This document shows positions 17,808 to 25,620 of a stretch of DNA of 64,000 nucleotides, in pieces. The notes beneath the pieces were generated by a model that saw only the letters and a program-made list of their open reading frames with translations, did not search any database and was not told the origin of the DNA. Source of the stretch: JAGWBG01 sp034421095 (GTDB lineage: Bacteria > Chloroflexota > Dehalococcoidia > Lucifugimonadales > JAGWBF01); assembly GCA_034421095.1 (NCBI GenBank), contig DAOUKR010000032.1:1-64000 (forward strand), given 5' to 3'. The stretch's first letter is position 1. Every line of letters starts with the position of its first letter. A program made the position numbers and the translations under genes.

Positions 17808-18857
17808 GTGCTACAGGTACTCGTTTGGTTCTGGAAGTTTCTCCTTCGTTTGCTTGGAATTCGGCCTGGAAATGGCGGCACTCAAGTGGACTATGTCGTG
17901 GGCCGGATGGACCAGAATTTCCAGAACATGAGGGACCAGCTCGAGAAGGTCTCTAGCTCGGTGGTCGCGCTGGAAAAGGGCAGCGCCTCTACCCTTGGCC
18001 AGCTAAATGCCCAGCTTCAGGCCTTCGGGAAGCAGACGGAGTATCTGACCCATTCGACTAGAACACTCCGCGAAGCACTGGCCAGTTCTAGGGCCAGAGG
18101 CCAGTGGGGAGAACGGATGGCAGAGGATATCCTGCGGTTGATGGGCTTTGTAGAAGACATCAATTATCAGAAGCAGGCCACGATGGACGGTGGGCGTTCG
18201 AGGCCGGATTTCGTTTTCCTGTTGCCTAACAACCTGAAACTGAACATGGACGTCAAGTTCCCGCTGGACAATTATCTAAGGTATTTGGAAGCCGAGGCGG
18301 AAGCTGATAAAGAGGTACACCAAAAGGATTTTCTTAGGGACGTCCGCCATAAGATTGGTGAAGTGGCCGGCCGCGACTACATCGACCCTGAACAGGGCAC
18401 CGTTGACTACGTGTTGCTGTTCATCCCCAATGAAAGCGTATATGCCTTCATCCACGAGTGCGACTCGGACATCCTAGACATGGCGCTGAGACAGAAGGTG
18501 ATCTGGTGCTCACCCCTGACCCTTTACGCCGTGTTGGCCGTTGTCAGGCAAGCCGTGGAAAACTTCGCCCTGCGGCAGACCTCAGATGAAATAGTCTCGC
18601 TCATAGGAGCTTTTAACAAGCAGTGGGAGGAGTTCAACAAGTCTATGGGAACGCTGGGGAATCGCATATCCACGGTACAGAAGGAGTTTGACAATCTTTC
18701 AGGCAGAAGGCACCGGGCCTTGCAACGTCCACTAAACAGAATCGAGAACCTGCGAACTCAACGTGGGCTTCCAGTCGCAGTAATTGACGATACACTGCCT
18801 CCAGATGCTGAAAGCCGTTCCCTCAGCCCGGGTTCAGATTTAGATGAGGAGGAATAG
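17808..18857 (+). CDS. rmuC: RmuC-family DNA recombination protein
   Basis: RmuC homologue of 349 residues. A short N-terminal hydrophobic stretch is followed by a coiled coil (about residues 35-90) and the RmuC nuclease-like domain. The motifs GQWGERMAEDILRLMGF, RPDFVFLLPN and MDVKFPLDNY match the PD-(D/E)XK-type core. RmuC limits recombination at inverted repeats and some members take part in defence. GTG at 17808 follows GGGGGAG. The stop is immediately followed by the ATG of the second TldD/PmbA gene, so the two are coupled. Confidence 0.88.
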   Translation: MLQVLVWFWKFLLRLLGIRPGNGGTQVDYVVGRMDQNFQNMRDQLEKVSSSVVALEKGSASTLGQLNAQLQAFGKQTEYLTHSTRTLREALASSRARGQWGERMAEDILRLMGFVEDINYQKQATMDGGRSRPDFVFLLPNNLKLNMDVKFPLDNYLRYLEAEAEADKEVHQKDFLRDVRHKIGEVAGRDYIDPEQGTVDYVLLFIPNESVYAFIHECDSDILDMALRQKVIWCSPLTLYAVLAVVRQAVENFALRQTSDEIVSLIGAFNKQWEEFNKSMGTLGNRISTVQKEFDNLSGRRHRALQRPLNRIENLRTQRGLPVAVIDDTLPPDAESRSLSPGSDLDEEE

Positions 18858-20417
18858 ATGCAGCCATTAGCAAATCTAAAACGCACCGTCCAGGATGGGC
18901 TGGCGTATCTGCGTACCCAGCCCGACATCGCTGAGGCCGAGGTCTTTGCGTCGGCCAACGGCAACCTGACGGTGCGGCTCAACTACACCTCCCGGATACC
19001 CAGCAATGCCGTCGAGGAGCCAAAGTCCTTGGAGTCCTATGGCCTGAGTGTACGGGTGGCCCTCAACACGCCTGAAGGTACGAAAACCGGCTTCGGCAGC
19101 GAGCCTACCGACCTCTCCATTGAAGGGGTGAAGAGAGCGCTGGAAAAGGCCCGGCGTGGAGCCGTCCTCGATACCGAATATGTATCACTCCCCAAGCCCT
19201 CGGGGAAGCGGCCAACCCTCAGCCGGTACCACGACCCGACCATCATGCGCGTGAGCAATAACCGGATGGTCCAGGTGGGCTGGCAGACCGTGGAGAGAGC
19301 GCTGGAGACCTTCAGCACCTCTGAGGATCTTCTGAATCTGGCAGGCTCGCCTCAAGGAGTGAGGGACCTGGGGCTGATTCTTGGCGGTGACGTGGTCATG
19401 CTGCAAGAACGCGTGGCTATCGGCTCCTACCACATGCCCAGAGTGCAGACCGACGAGTCCACCCTGATGATGGCTTTCACAACCGCCATGCTGGAGGACC
19501 AGCAGGCCAAGGGCAGCGGATGGTCGGTGAGTAGTCACCTGTCCGAATTTACAGGTGAGTCGGGCGCGGAGGCCGCCCGAAATGCCATCCGCTCCATAGA
19601 CGGTCAGAGAGTGCAGGAGGGCGCCTACCGGGTCATCCTGGGGCCGCAGACACTGACGGAAATCCTGGAGTGGATACTCATGGCCAGTCTCCAGCTGGAC
19701 CTGTTTTACGCAGGGGCATCCACCTTCCTGGGCAAGTTCGGACAGAAAGTAGCATCAGACAGGCTGCACATATACGACGATGCGTCCGTGCCCGGTCTGG
19801 CTGCCAGCAAGTCCATCACCGACGAGGGGTTGCCCACGGAACGGACCGACCTCATAAAGGACGGCGTTCTGGTAGGGTTACTGTCCAACTACTATGAGTA
19901 CCAGCGTATCCTAAATGACCCCAAGGGGCGCGACAAGCTGGGAGTGGACCCCGGAGAGATAACCCGGGCCATCGCTCCCCGTAACGGCTTCCGCACAGGC
20001 AGGGGTGGGGGGAGAAACTTCGACTCTCCGCCTTCCATTACTCCCACCAACCTGATAGTCGAGGGTGCGGAGAAGTACACACATGATGAGTTGCTGCGGA
20101 TGGTGGGCGACGGTCTCTACATAGGCCGCATCTGGTACACCTACCCGGTGAACGGTATCGGTGCTGGAGACTTCAGCGGCACCGTGGTGGGAGACTCGTA
20201 TATCATCAAGGATGGTCGGATTGTGGCTCCAGTCAGACCCAACACCCTGCGCATGAACGAGAACATACACAACGTGCTCAATAACATCCTGGGAATCGGC
20301 GCTCATCGGAGCGGCACGGTGCGTTGGGCCTCGGACCAGGTTACCTGGGCCCCGGAGGTGGTGGTGGACGACTTCCACCTCAACGAAATCGGCGGGTACA
20401 TGACGGAGGTGTTTTGA
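18858..20417 (+). CDS. TldD/PmbA (TldE-like) family protein
   Basis: Protein of 519 residues of the TldD/PmbA family. It lacks the HExxxH motif of its neighbour tldD and so fits the non-catalytic TldE-type subunit. The central SITDEGLPTERTDLIKDGVLVGLLSN and C-terminal GIGAGDFSGTVVGDSYIIKDG segments are family hallmarks. ATG at 18858 abuts the rmuC stop and follows GAGGAGG. The pair probably forms a heteromeric peptidase. No microcin or RiPP precursor was recognised nearby. Both proteins are longer than the E. coli subunits. Confidence 0.87.
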   Translation: MQPLANLKRTVQDGLAYLRTQPDIAEAEVFASANGNLTVRLNYTSRIPSNAVEEPKSLESYGLSVRVALNTPEGTKTGFGSEPTDLSIEGVKRALEKARRGAVLDTEYVSLPKPSGKRPTLSRYHDPTIMRVSNNRMVQVGWQTVERALETFSTSEDLLNLAGSPQGVRDLGLILGGDVVMLQERVAIGSYHMPRVQTDESTLMMAFTTAMLEDQQAKGSGWSVSSHLSEFTGESGAEAARNAIRSIDGQRVQEGAYRVILGPQTLTEILEWILMASLQLDLFYAGASTFLGKFGQKVASDRLHIYDDASVPGLAASKSITDEGLPTERTDLIKDGVLVGLLSNYYEYQRILNDPKGRDKLGVDPGEITRAIAPRNGFRTGRGGGRNFDSPPSITPTNLIVEGAEKYTHDELLRMVGDGLYIGRIWYTYPVNGIGAGDFSGTVVGDSYIIKDGRIVAPVRPNTLRMNENIHNVLNNILGIGAHRSGTVRWASDQVTWAPEVVVDDFHLNEIGGYMTEVF

Positions 20418-20490
20418 ATAACTGCAACAAGTTGACCTGCAATTAGCGGCGCTCGCCTTTACTGCTGCTGAGATACTAAGGGAGCAATCA

Positions 20491-20976
20491 ATGGGAAGAT
20501 CCAGTCTTCCGTTAACGGAAACAGAAGCGAAGCGAATTATTGCCGCAGAGAAGCGAATAGCCGGCGATATCGTGTGGAAGTACGACCCTGCACGTAATCA
20601 AACGTGGGCGAAATTCGAGAAGGAAGTAGAAAATAGGCTGGGCCTCAATCTCGTCGTCTACGGGAATACAAACCTGATAATAAAGGGCAAGTCGTCCTTT
20701 TCCCTAGTGTTGAGTAGCAACTTCCGCGTATTTGGACTTGACGTAAACGGTAGTCATCGAAACAAGCATACCGATAGTAATGAGTAGAGGGGGCAGACCC
20801 ACAAGCAGCGATGGACGGACTTGTGCCGCAACAGATTCGCCTACACTCCCGACGAATTAATCCCGTCAGAAGCAAATGCCGCCTTCCGTGAGTTCTGCCG
20901 GGAGTGCAGTATAGATTTTACGGGTCGGGTTGGAGAAATCCCTGTCTTCCGGCCTGCACTTCCGGTAGATGGATAA
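20491..20976 (+). pseudogene. DUF6978-like gene interrupted by an in-frame amber codon
   Basis: From ATG 20491 the frame runs 98 codons to TAG at 20785-20787. The same frame then continues without another stop to TAA at 20974-20976, 161 codons in all. The downstream part (HKQRWTDLCRNRF, AFREFCREC) reads as a real protein and matches what is expected after the HRN motif of DUF6978-type proteins. The gene therefore looks split by one nonsense base change, a sequencing error or readthrough. The ATG of the DUF1828 gene follows 15 bases after the TAA. Family assignment is tentative. Confidence 0.6.
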
Positions 20977-20990
20977 GGCAGGGGGGCACA

Positions 20991-21767
20991 ATGCAGTTGG
21001 GCTATGAAGAGATAGCAAAACAGTATCTGGATACGCTTTCAAACCGGTTCACTTGTGAACCGATGGATAACCATCTGCGCGTTATCACCCCCTACCTCTA
21101 TCCCAATAACGACCTGATTGAGGTGTTTGTGCAAGAGCGTCCTTCCGGGACGGTTAGAGTAACAGATTTAGGGGAAACGTTGCGACACCTTCACTCCCAA
21201 GGCTTTGACGCAGCGATTAGGCCACGGCGGCGCGACATGGCCGAGATAATTGCCAGCACGACGGGTGTTGACCTAATCCTTGGGCAACTTACGAAAACCG
21301 GACCAGTTGACGAGCTCGGTGATATTTTATTTGACGTAATTGTGGCGGCCAGAGGAGTATCGGACCTGATATACACGTCTCGTGCATATGAACCAGCGAC
21401 TTTCGCAGAGGAAGTTGGCAAGTTCCTATTGGAGAGCGGATTGGGATACGATTCACCCACCAGGCTAACCGGTCAGACCGGACGAGCATATACAATCCGG
21501 TTCAAGCTTCACCGAGGACCTACCTATCTGGAACCGCTTAGCCCTAGACAGGCTTCCCGCAGCGGGGCACGGGTCAACTTGGCATTTCGTATGTGGTCCG
21601 ATTGTAACGGTGACCTCGTTAAGGACCGCAAAATAACCATGCTAAATGACGTTGACATCCAATGGAGGCCTGACGATATTGCCCTATTGGGAAGAGTGTC
21701 CACAGTGCTGAATTGGAGCCGCAGGCGAGAGTTACTCTCCAGGCTGTCTTCATCCGCCCCACAGTAG
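20991..21767 (+). CDS. DUF1828-domain protein
   Basis: Protein of 258 residues. The N-terminal half (FVQERPSGTVRVTDLGETLRHLHSQG) matches the DUF1828 domain. The C-terminal half resembles the accompanying DUF1829-type region. ATG at 20991 follows GGCAGGGGGG; an upstream reading from 20904 overlaps the preceding gene and is rejected. It follows the interrupted DUF6978-like gene, suggesting a two-gene unit of unknown function, perhaps defence or toxin-antitoxin related. Its stop TAG is directly abutted by the minus-strand stop of the M24 peptidase gene (TAG|TTA). Confidence 0.7.
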   Translation: MQLGYEEIAKQYLDTLSNRFTCEPMDNHLRVITPYLYPNNDLIEVFVQERPSGTVRVTDLGETLRHLHSQGFDAAIRPRRRDMAEIIASTTGVDLILGQLTKTGPVDELGDILFDVIVAARGVSDLIYTSRAYEPATFAEEVGKFLLESGLGYDSPTRLTGQTGRAYTIRFKLHRGPTYLEPLSPRQASRSGARVNLAFRMWSDCNGDLVKDRKITMLNDVDIQWRPDDIALLGRVSTVLNWSRRRELLSRLSSSAPQ

Positions 21768-22958
21768 TTACGTCCGCTTTATCAATACGACCTCTTGCTG
21801 CACCGGCGTGGTCGCGGAAGGCCCTTCCTCGGACAGGTATACGTCTATCTCGGAGCGGACGCCGAACTCGGGGAGGTATATCCCCGGCTCTATGCTGAAG
21901 CATATACCGGGTATGATGCTCCGGGTGTCCTCGGTCTCGAAGCTGTCCAGGTTTACCGCGTCGCCATGCACATCGCTGCCGATGCTGTGGCCCAGCCGGT
22001 GGGTGAAGTAGTCACCGTAGCCACGGCGGGCTATGTATTCTCTGGCGAGCCTGTCCACCTGGTGGCCCTGTAGTGTAATGCCATGCCGGGCGGAGCCATC
22101 CAGGTATTTCAGCGCCGCATCCCTGGCGGTGGTGACCACCTGGAACACCTCCCGGTGCTTCTCCGGCACCTCCTCACCCACATAGGCCACCCATGTTATG
22201 TCAGCATAGACGCCATCCTCATGGGTCTCCTTCGCCCACAGGTCTATGAGCACCCAGTCACCCTCCCGGATAACGCTGCTGCCCTCTGACGACGGCTCGT
22301 AGTGGGGGTCGCTGGAGTGCTCGTTGACCGCCACTATAGGCCCGTCGGGAGTATGCAATCCCTCCTCCCCGAACCGACTGCGTATGAACTCGGCGACCTG
22401 GTACTCCGTCGGTTGCTGGGCCAGTGTCTGGCCTATGTGGTCGAAGGCCTCCAGGACTATGCGATGCACCTTATCCGCCGAGCGCACGTGGGAAGATAGC
22501 TGGGCCTGACTCCATCGCTGGGTGGCATACTGGAGCAGGTCCGCTGATGAGACTACCTCCACTCCCAAGCTACGGACCAACTCAACCGTACCTGCATCTA
22601 CTTTAGATGCTCTGGGTATGGTGGCGAGGGGTGAGTATTCCATTGCCACGTAGCCCCCGGTAGGCAGGAGACCTTCCAGATTCTCCTGCATCGTCTGCCG
22701 GCTGCGATATACTACCAGTTCCACCCCGGTCTCCTGGAACTTGCCCGCGTCCACGTGGTGGGTCAAGAGCTTGGGTTCGTCGCTGAGGGATATGAAAAGG
22801 TAGCAAGGGCGGGTTACATGACCGATGTTTTCGCCCATCACTTGCCAGAAAATGGGGTTGGAGTGCCTGTAGTCATGGATGAGCCAGCCGTTCAGGCCCA
22901 GGTGGCGGTTCTGAAGCATGTATTCACGGGCTTCTCTCACGATTTGTGTTGATAACAT
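21768..22958 (-). CDS. Xaa-Pro aminopeptidase-like M24 metallopeptidase
   Basis: M24 (pita-bread) peptidase of 396 residues. A creatinase-like N-terminal domain (1 to about 155) precedes the catalytic domain. Metal ligands are visible as Asp in LIDLWAK, Asp in GVYADIT, His in HRLGHSIG, Glu in SIEPGIY and Glu in RSEIDVY. Xaa-Pro peptidase or proline dipeptidase activity is likely, but creatinase-like hydrolases cannot be excluded. ATG at 22958 has a GGGGGTAGAG site. It lies 53 bases after the SDR gene on the same strand. Confidence 0.88.
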   Translation of the reverse strand: MLSTQIVREAREYMLQNRHLGLNGWLIHDYRHSNPIFWQVMGENIGHVTRPCYLFISLSDEPKLLTHHVDAGKFQETGVELVVYRSRQTMQENLEGLLPTGGYVAMEYSPLATIPRASKVDAGTVELVRSLGVEVVSSADLLQYATQRWSQAQLSSHVRSADKVHRIVLEAFDHIGQTLAQQPTEYQVAEFIRSRFGEEGLHTPDGPIVAVNEHSSDPHYEPSSEGSSVIREGDWVLIDLWAKETHEDGVYADITWVAYVGEEVPEKHREVFQVVTTARDAALKYLDGSARHGITLQGHQVDRLAREYIARRGYGDYFTHRLGHSIGSDVHGDAVNLDSFETEDTRSIIPGICFSIEPGIYLPEFGVRSEIDVYLSEEGPSATTPVQQEVVLIKRT

Positions 22959-23011
22959 ATCTCTACCCCCGGACCGGGTACGCCCTCCTTCTTGATTCGC
23001 TTGCTGAATAC

Positions 23012-23806
23012 CTAAAGCGTAGGGTGTGTACTGCCTCCATTTATGGGGATGCTTGCTCCGGTAACGTAGCCGGCTCGCTCCGACGCCAGAAATACGATGA
23101 GGTCTCCCACCTCCTCGGGCTTGCCCAACCGACCTACGGGTATGTCCTTGACGATCCCCTTTACCGTTTCTCCCATTGAGTGTCCGTGCGCCTGGGATTC
23201 CGCCTCGTAGAGCGAGGCTAAGCCGTGTGTGTCAACAGGGCCTGTGAGGACATTGTTCACCGTTACGTTAAAAGTAGCCATCTCTACTGCCAGCATTCTG
23301 GCGTATCCCGCAACCGCCATAGGGCTTGAGATGGAGACCACCTGATGCTTGGGGGATAGCCTCGTGGGAAGGGAAAGCCGATTTACAATTCTCCCCCATT
23401 GTTGCTGTTGCATGTAGGGAATTACCTCACGGCTCATCCGCACAACACTAAAAAAGTTTAGTTCCAGGGCCTCATCCCATTCACTATCCGTTAGCTCTGA
23501 GGGGCGTCGTATCGGTGGCTGACCTAGGTTATTGACCAGAATGTCTATCCTGCCGAAACGGTTGAAGGTACTGCGTACAACGCGCTTTATATCCTCAATA
23601 TGAGTTAGGTCAGCTGGTACGGCAAGGACATGATGTTGAGTGCTGGCCCGTGCTATGTCTATTTCCGTCTTGCGCAGGTCCGCCTCAGTACGAGCACAGA
23701 TGGTAACGCTGGCACCCTCTCTGGCCAGCGCCAGCGCAGTAGCCCTGCCCAAGCCCTTGCTTGATCCCCCCACAATAGCTACCCGTTCCCTAAGCCCCAG
23801 GTCCAT
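23012..23806 (-). CDS. Atypical short-chain dehydrogenase/reductase family protein
   Basis: SDR-fold protein of 264 residues. The cofactor motif GGSSKGLGRATALALAREG and the NNLGQPP segment are intact. The usual YxxxK catalytic pair is missing: the region reads QVVSISSPMAVAGYARML where Tyr and Lys are expected. It probably lacks normal SDR chemistry or uses other residues. A C-terminal GYVTGASIPINGG is normal. It is divergent from nothing and precedes the M24 peptidase gene in a likely two-gene unit. Confidence 0.85.
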   Translation of the reverse strand: MDLGLRERVAIVGGSSKGLGRATALALAREGASVTICARTEADLRKTEIDIARASTQHHVLAVPADLTHIEDIKRVVRSTFNRFGRIDILVNNLGQPPIRRPSELTDSEWDEALELNFFSVVRMSREVIPYMQQQQWGRIVNRLSLPTRLSPKHQVVSISSPMAVAGYARMLAVEMATFNVTVNNVLTGPVDTHGLASLYEAESQAHGHSMGETVKGIVKDIPVGRLGKPEEVGDLIVFLASERAGYVTGASIPINGGSTHPTL

Positions 23807-24014
23807 GTCCCCAATTACCTCCTCACGCCGTGCTCACACCCTAGACTCTGTCAATGATAATCTTCATCCTGACCATAGGCAAGAGAATTACGAGAGAGAA
23901 TTTGGGATTCTGCCTGGAAGTGAAGGTGACCTGTCTGACCACAAGCGGCTGGGATGGCACCCCCTCATCCCTAACCTTCTCCCGCCGGGGGAGAGGGAAG
24001 GTATTGGACACCCC
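23807..24014. other. Intergenic region with a C-rich dispersed repeat
   Basis: No gene is seen. Positions about 23955-24000 (CCTCATCCCTAACCTTCTCCC followed by GGGGGAGAGGG) belong to the same block type as 44925-45010. A hairpin forms between TCTCCCGCC and GGGGGAGAGG. Confidence 0.5.
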
Positions 24015-25208
24015 CTAAATGACTCCCTCCTCCTTGAGGCTGGATATTGCGTCCTCTGAGTAGCCTAGATTAAGGAGTATTTCACTGGTGTGCTCTCCCA
24101 GCAGGGGGGGATGGCGGTCTATGGAACCCTCGGTTCTGGAGAACTTGACCGGGATTCCCGCCTGCTTTATTTTACCCAAAGTCGGATGGGGTATCTCCAT
24201 AAGCATGTTTCGGAAGAGTACCTGGGGGTCGGCGAAAACGTCGCTCAGCTCGTTTATCGGACCACAGGGCACGCCGCTCTCCTCCATCTGCCCTACCCAG
24301 TCGGGCACAGGCTTCTTCAGAAACTCCTCCTGGAGGAGGGGAACCAGCTTCGACCGGTTCTCCACCCGGTTGATGTTCTGGGCATAGTCGGGATGGTCGA
24401 AGAGGTCTGCCCGGTCTATGGCCTTGCAGAACCTCTCCCAAAGGCGCTCGGAGCCTACGGCTATGTTGATGTACTTACCATCCTGGCACATAAACGCCTG
24501 GTAAGGGACCTGGGTGGGGTGTGCGGCGCCCACCTTCTCGGGGTTCTTTCCAGTGGCAAAGTAAGAGCCGCCCATGTAAGTGAGCCAGGCCACTTGCAGG
24601 TCCAGCATGGAGATGTCTATATACTGGCCCTCCTCCATGTTCTGTTTCTTGCTGTGGAACAGAGTGGTCATAATGGCGAAGGCGCCCATCATCCCTGAGC
24701 CAATATCCGTCAGGGCTATTCCCATCTTGACGGGCGGACGGCCCGGCTCCCCCGTGAGACTCATAATGCCGCCCAGGCCCTGCATGGTCTGATCGTAGGC
24801 GGACTTGCTCTTGTAGGGGCCTGTCTGCCCAAATCCCGAGATTGAGCAATACACTATGCGGGGGTTTGCGGCTTTCACCGATTCGTAGTCAATACCCAGG
24901 CGGTCCACGACGCCTGGGGTGAAGTTCTCAACTATCACGTCGGCGTCCCTGGCCATACGCATGAAGATTTCTTTCCCGCGCTCATGCCGCAAATTCAGGG
25001 TCATGCTGCGCTTGTTGCGGTTAATGCTGAGGAAATAGGCGCTCTGGTCGCCTATGAAGGGAGGCGCCCAGCGCCGTGTGTCGTCGCCCACTTCCGGCAG
25101 TTCAATCTTCACCACGTCGGCCCCGTAGTCTCCCAGCATCATAGTACAGTATGGTCCTGCCAGAGCCCGGGTAAGGTCCAGCACACGCACTCCATCTAGC
25201 GCCTTCAT
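24015..25208 (-). CDS. CaiB/BaiF family acyl-CoA transferase
   Basis: Class III CoA-transferase of 397 residues that moves CoA between carboxylic acids. The N-terminal LDLTRALAGPYCTMMLGDYGADVVKIE and NRNKRSMTLNL are diagnostic. The catalytic Asp is in ALTDIGSG near residue 170. ATG at 25208 follows GGAGGCACAACGACC; an in-frame upstream start at 25271 has no site. The gene is divergent from the coxL cluster. CoA donor and acceptor (for example succinyl-CoA, carnitine, benzylsuccinate or oxalate) cannot be told apart from sequence alone. Confidence 0.92.
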   Translation of the reverse strand: MKALDGVRVLDLTRALAGPYCTMMLGDYGADVVKIELPEVGDDTRRWAPPFIGDQSAYFLSINRNKRSMTLNLRHERGKEIFMRMARDADVIVENFTPGVVDRLGIDYESVKAANPRIVYCSISGFGQTGPYKSKSAYDQTMQGLGGIMSLTGEPGRPPVKMGIALTDIGSGMMGAFAIMTTLFHSKKQNMEEGQYIDISMLDLQVAWLTYMGGSYFATGKNPEKVGAAHPTQVPYQAFMCQDGKYINIAVGSERLWERFCKAIDRADLFDHPDYAQNINRVENRSKLVPLLQEEFLKKPVPDWVGQMEESGVPCGPINELSDVFADPQVLFRNMLMEIPHPTLGKIKQAGIPVKFSRTEGSIDRHPPLLGEHTSEILLNLGYSEDAISSLKEEGVI

Positions 25209-25334
25209 GGTCGTTGTGCCTCCTTTCGACAGTTGGACAGTGTTCCCTATATTACCATAGGGATGATACATGGGCCAATTCGACCCTACGGCCTCTTGGT
25301 ACTCAAGGATTCACCCCCTAACACCAGCAAAAAG

Positions 25335-25455
25335 CCTGCCCCGTACCTTTCTGCCGACAGGCAGGTCGGGGTACGGGGCAGGAATGCAGGGTACGTGTGG
25401 ATTCCGGCTCAAGGTTCGCCACGGCGAATCTACCGGAGGTACGACCGGAATGACG
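25335..25455. repeat. Composite dispersed palindromic repeat, copy 2
   Basis: A perfect 13-base inverted repeat (25335-25347 and 25370-25382, CCTGCCCCGTACC) encloses a smaller CTGCCGACAGGCAG hairpin. Directly after it, 25404-25455 is nearly identical to 208-259 and 30700-30751. That block has ATTCCGG/CCGGAAT ends and a TTCGCC-AC-GGCGAA core. Confidence 0.8.
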
Positions 25456-25506
25456 AATAAGAGTAAGCCGCAATCCGTCCCCTCACTACGACATTGGGAA
25501 AGCCCC

Positions 25507-25535
25507 TTGTCATAGTCCCACGATTCAGTTAGAGT
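25507..25535 (+). promoter_or_regulatory. Possible sigma-70 promoter for the coxL cluster
   Basis: TTGTCA (25507-25512), 17-base spacer, TAGAGT (25530-25535). Transcription would start near 25542, about 80 bases before the coxL ATG. Confidence 0.45.
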
Positions 25536-25620
25536 ATCCACATCGGACGAAATAGAGTTCCCAGACGGGGACGTACGGACAGGGACGACTTGCTCCTACG
25601 TCAATATCCAGGAGGATGTG

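Larger units (their letters stand above)
25209..25620. other. Divergent intergenic region: promoters and composite repeat copy 2
   Basis: No gene in 412 bases. CCCTAT (25245-25250) and ATAGGG (25257-25262) form a small palindrome. It overlaps a possible minus-strand -10 for the CoA-transferase gene (TAATAT, with TTGGCC 18 bases upstream). Repeat copy 2 occupies 25335-25455. A plus-strand promoter for coxL lies at 25507-25535. Confidence 0.6.
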
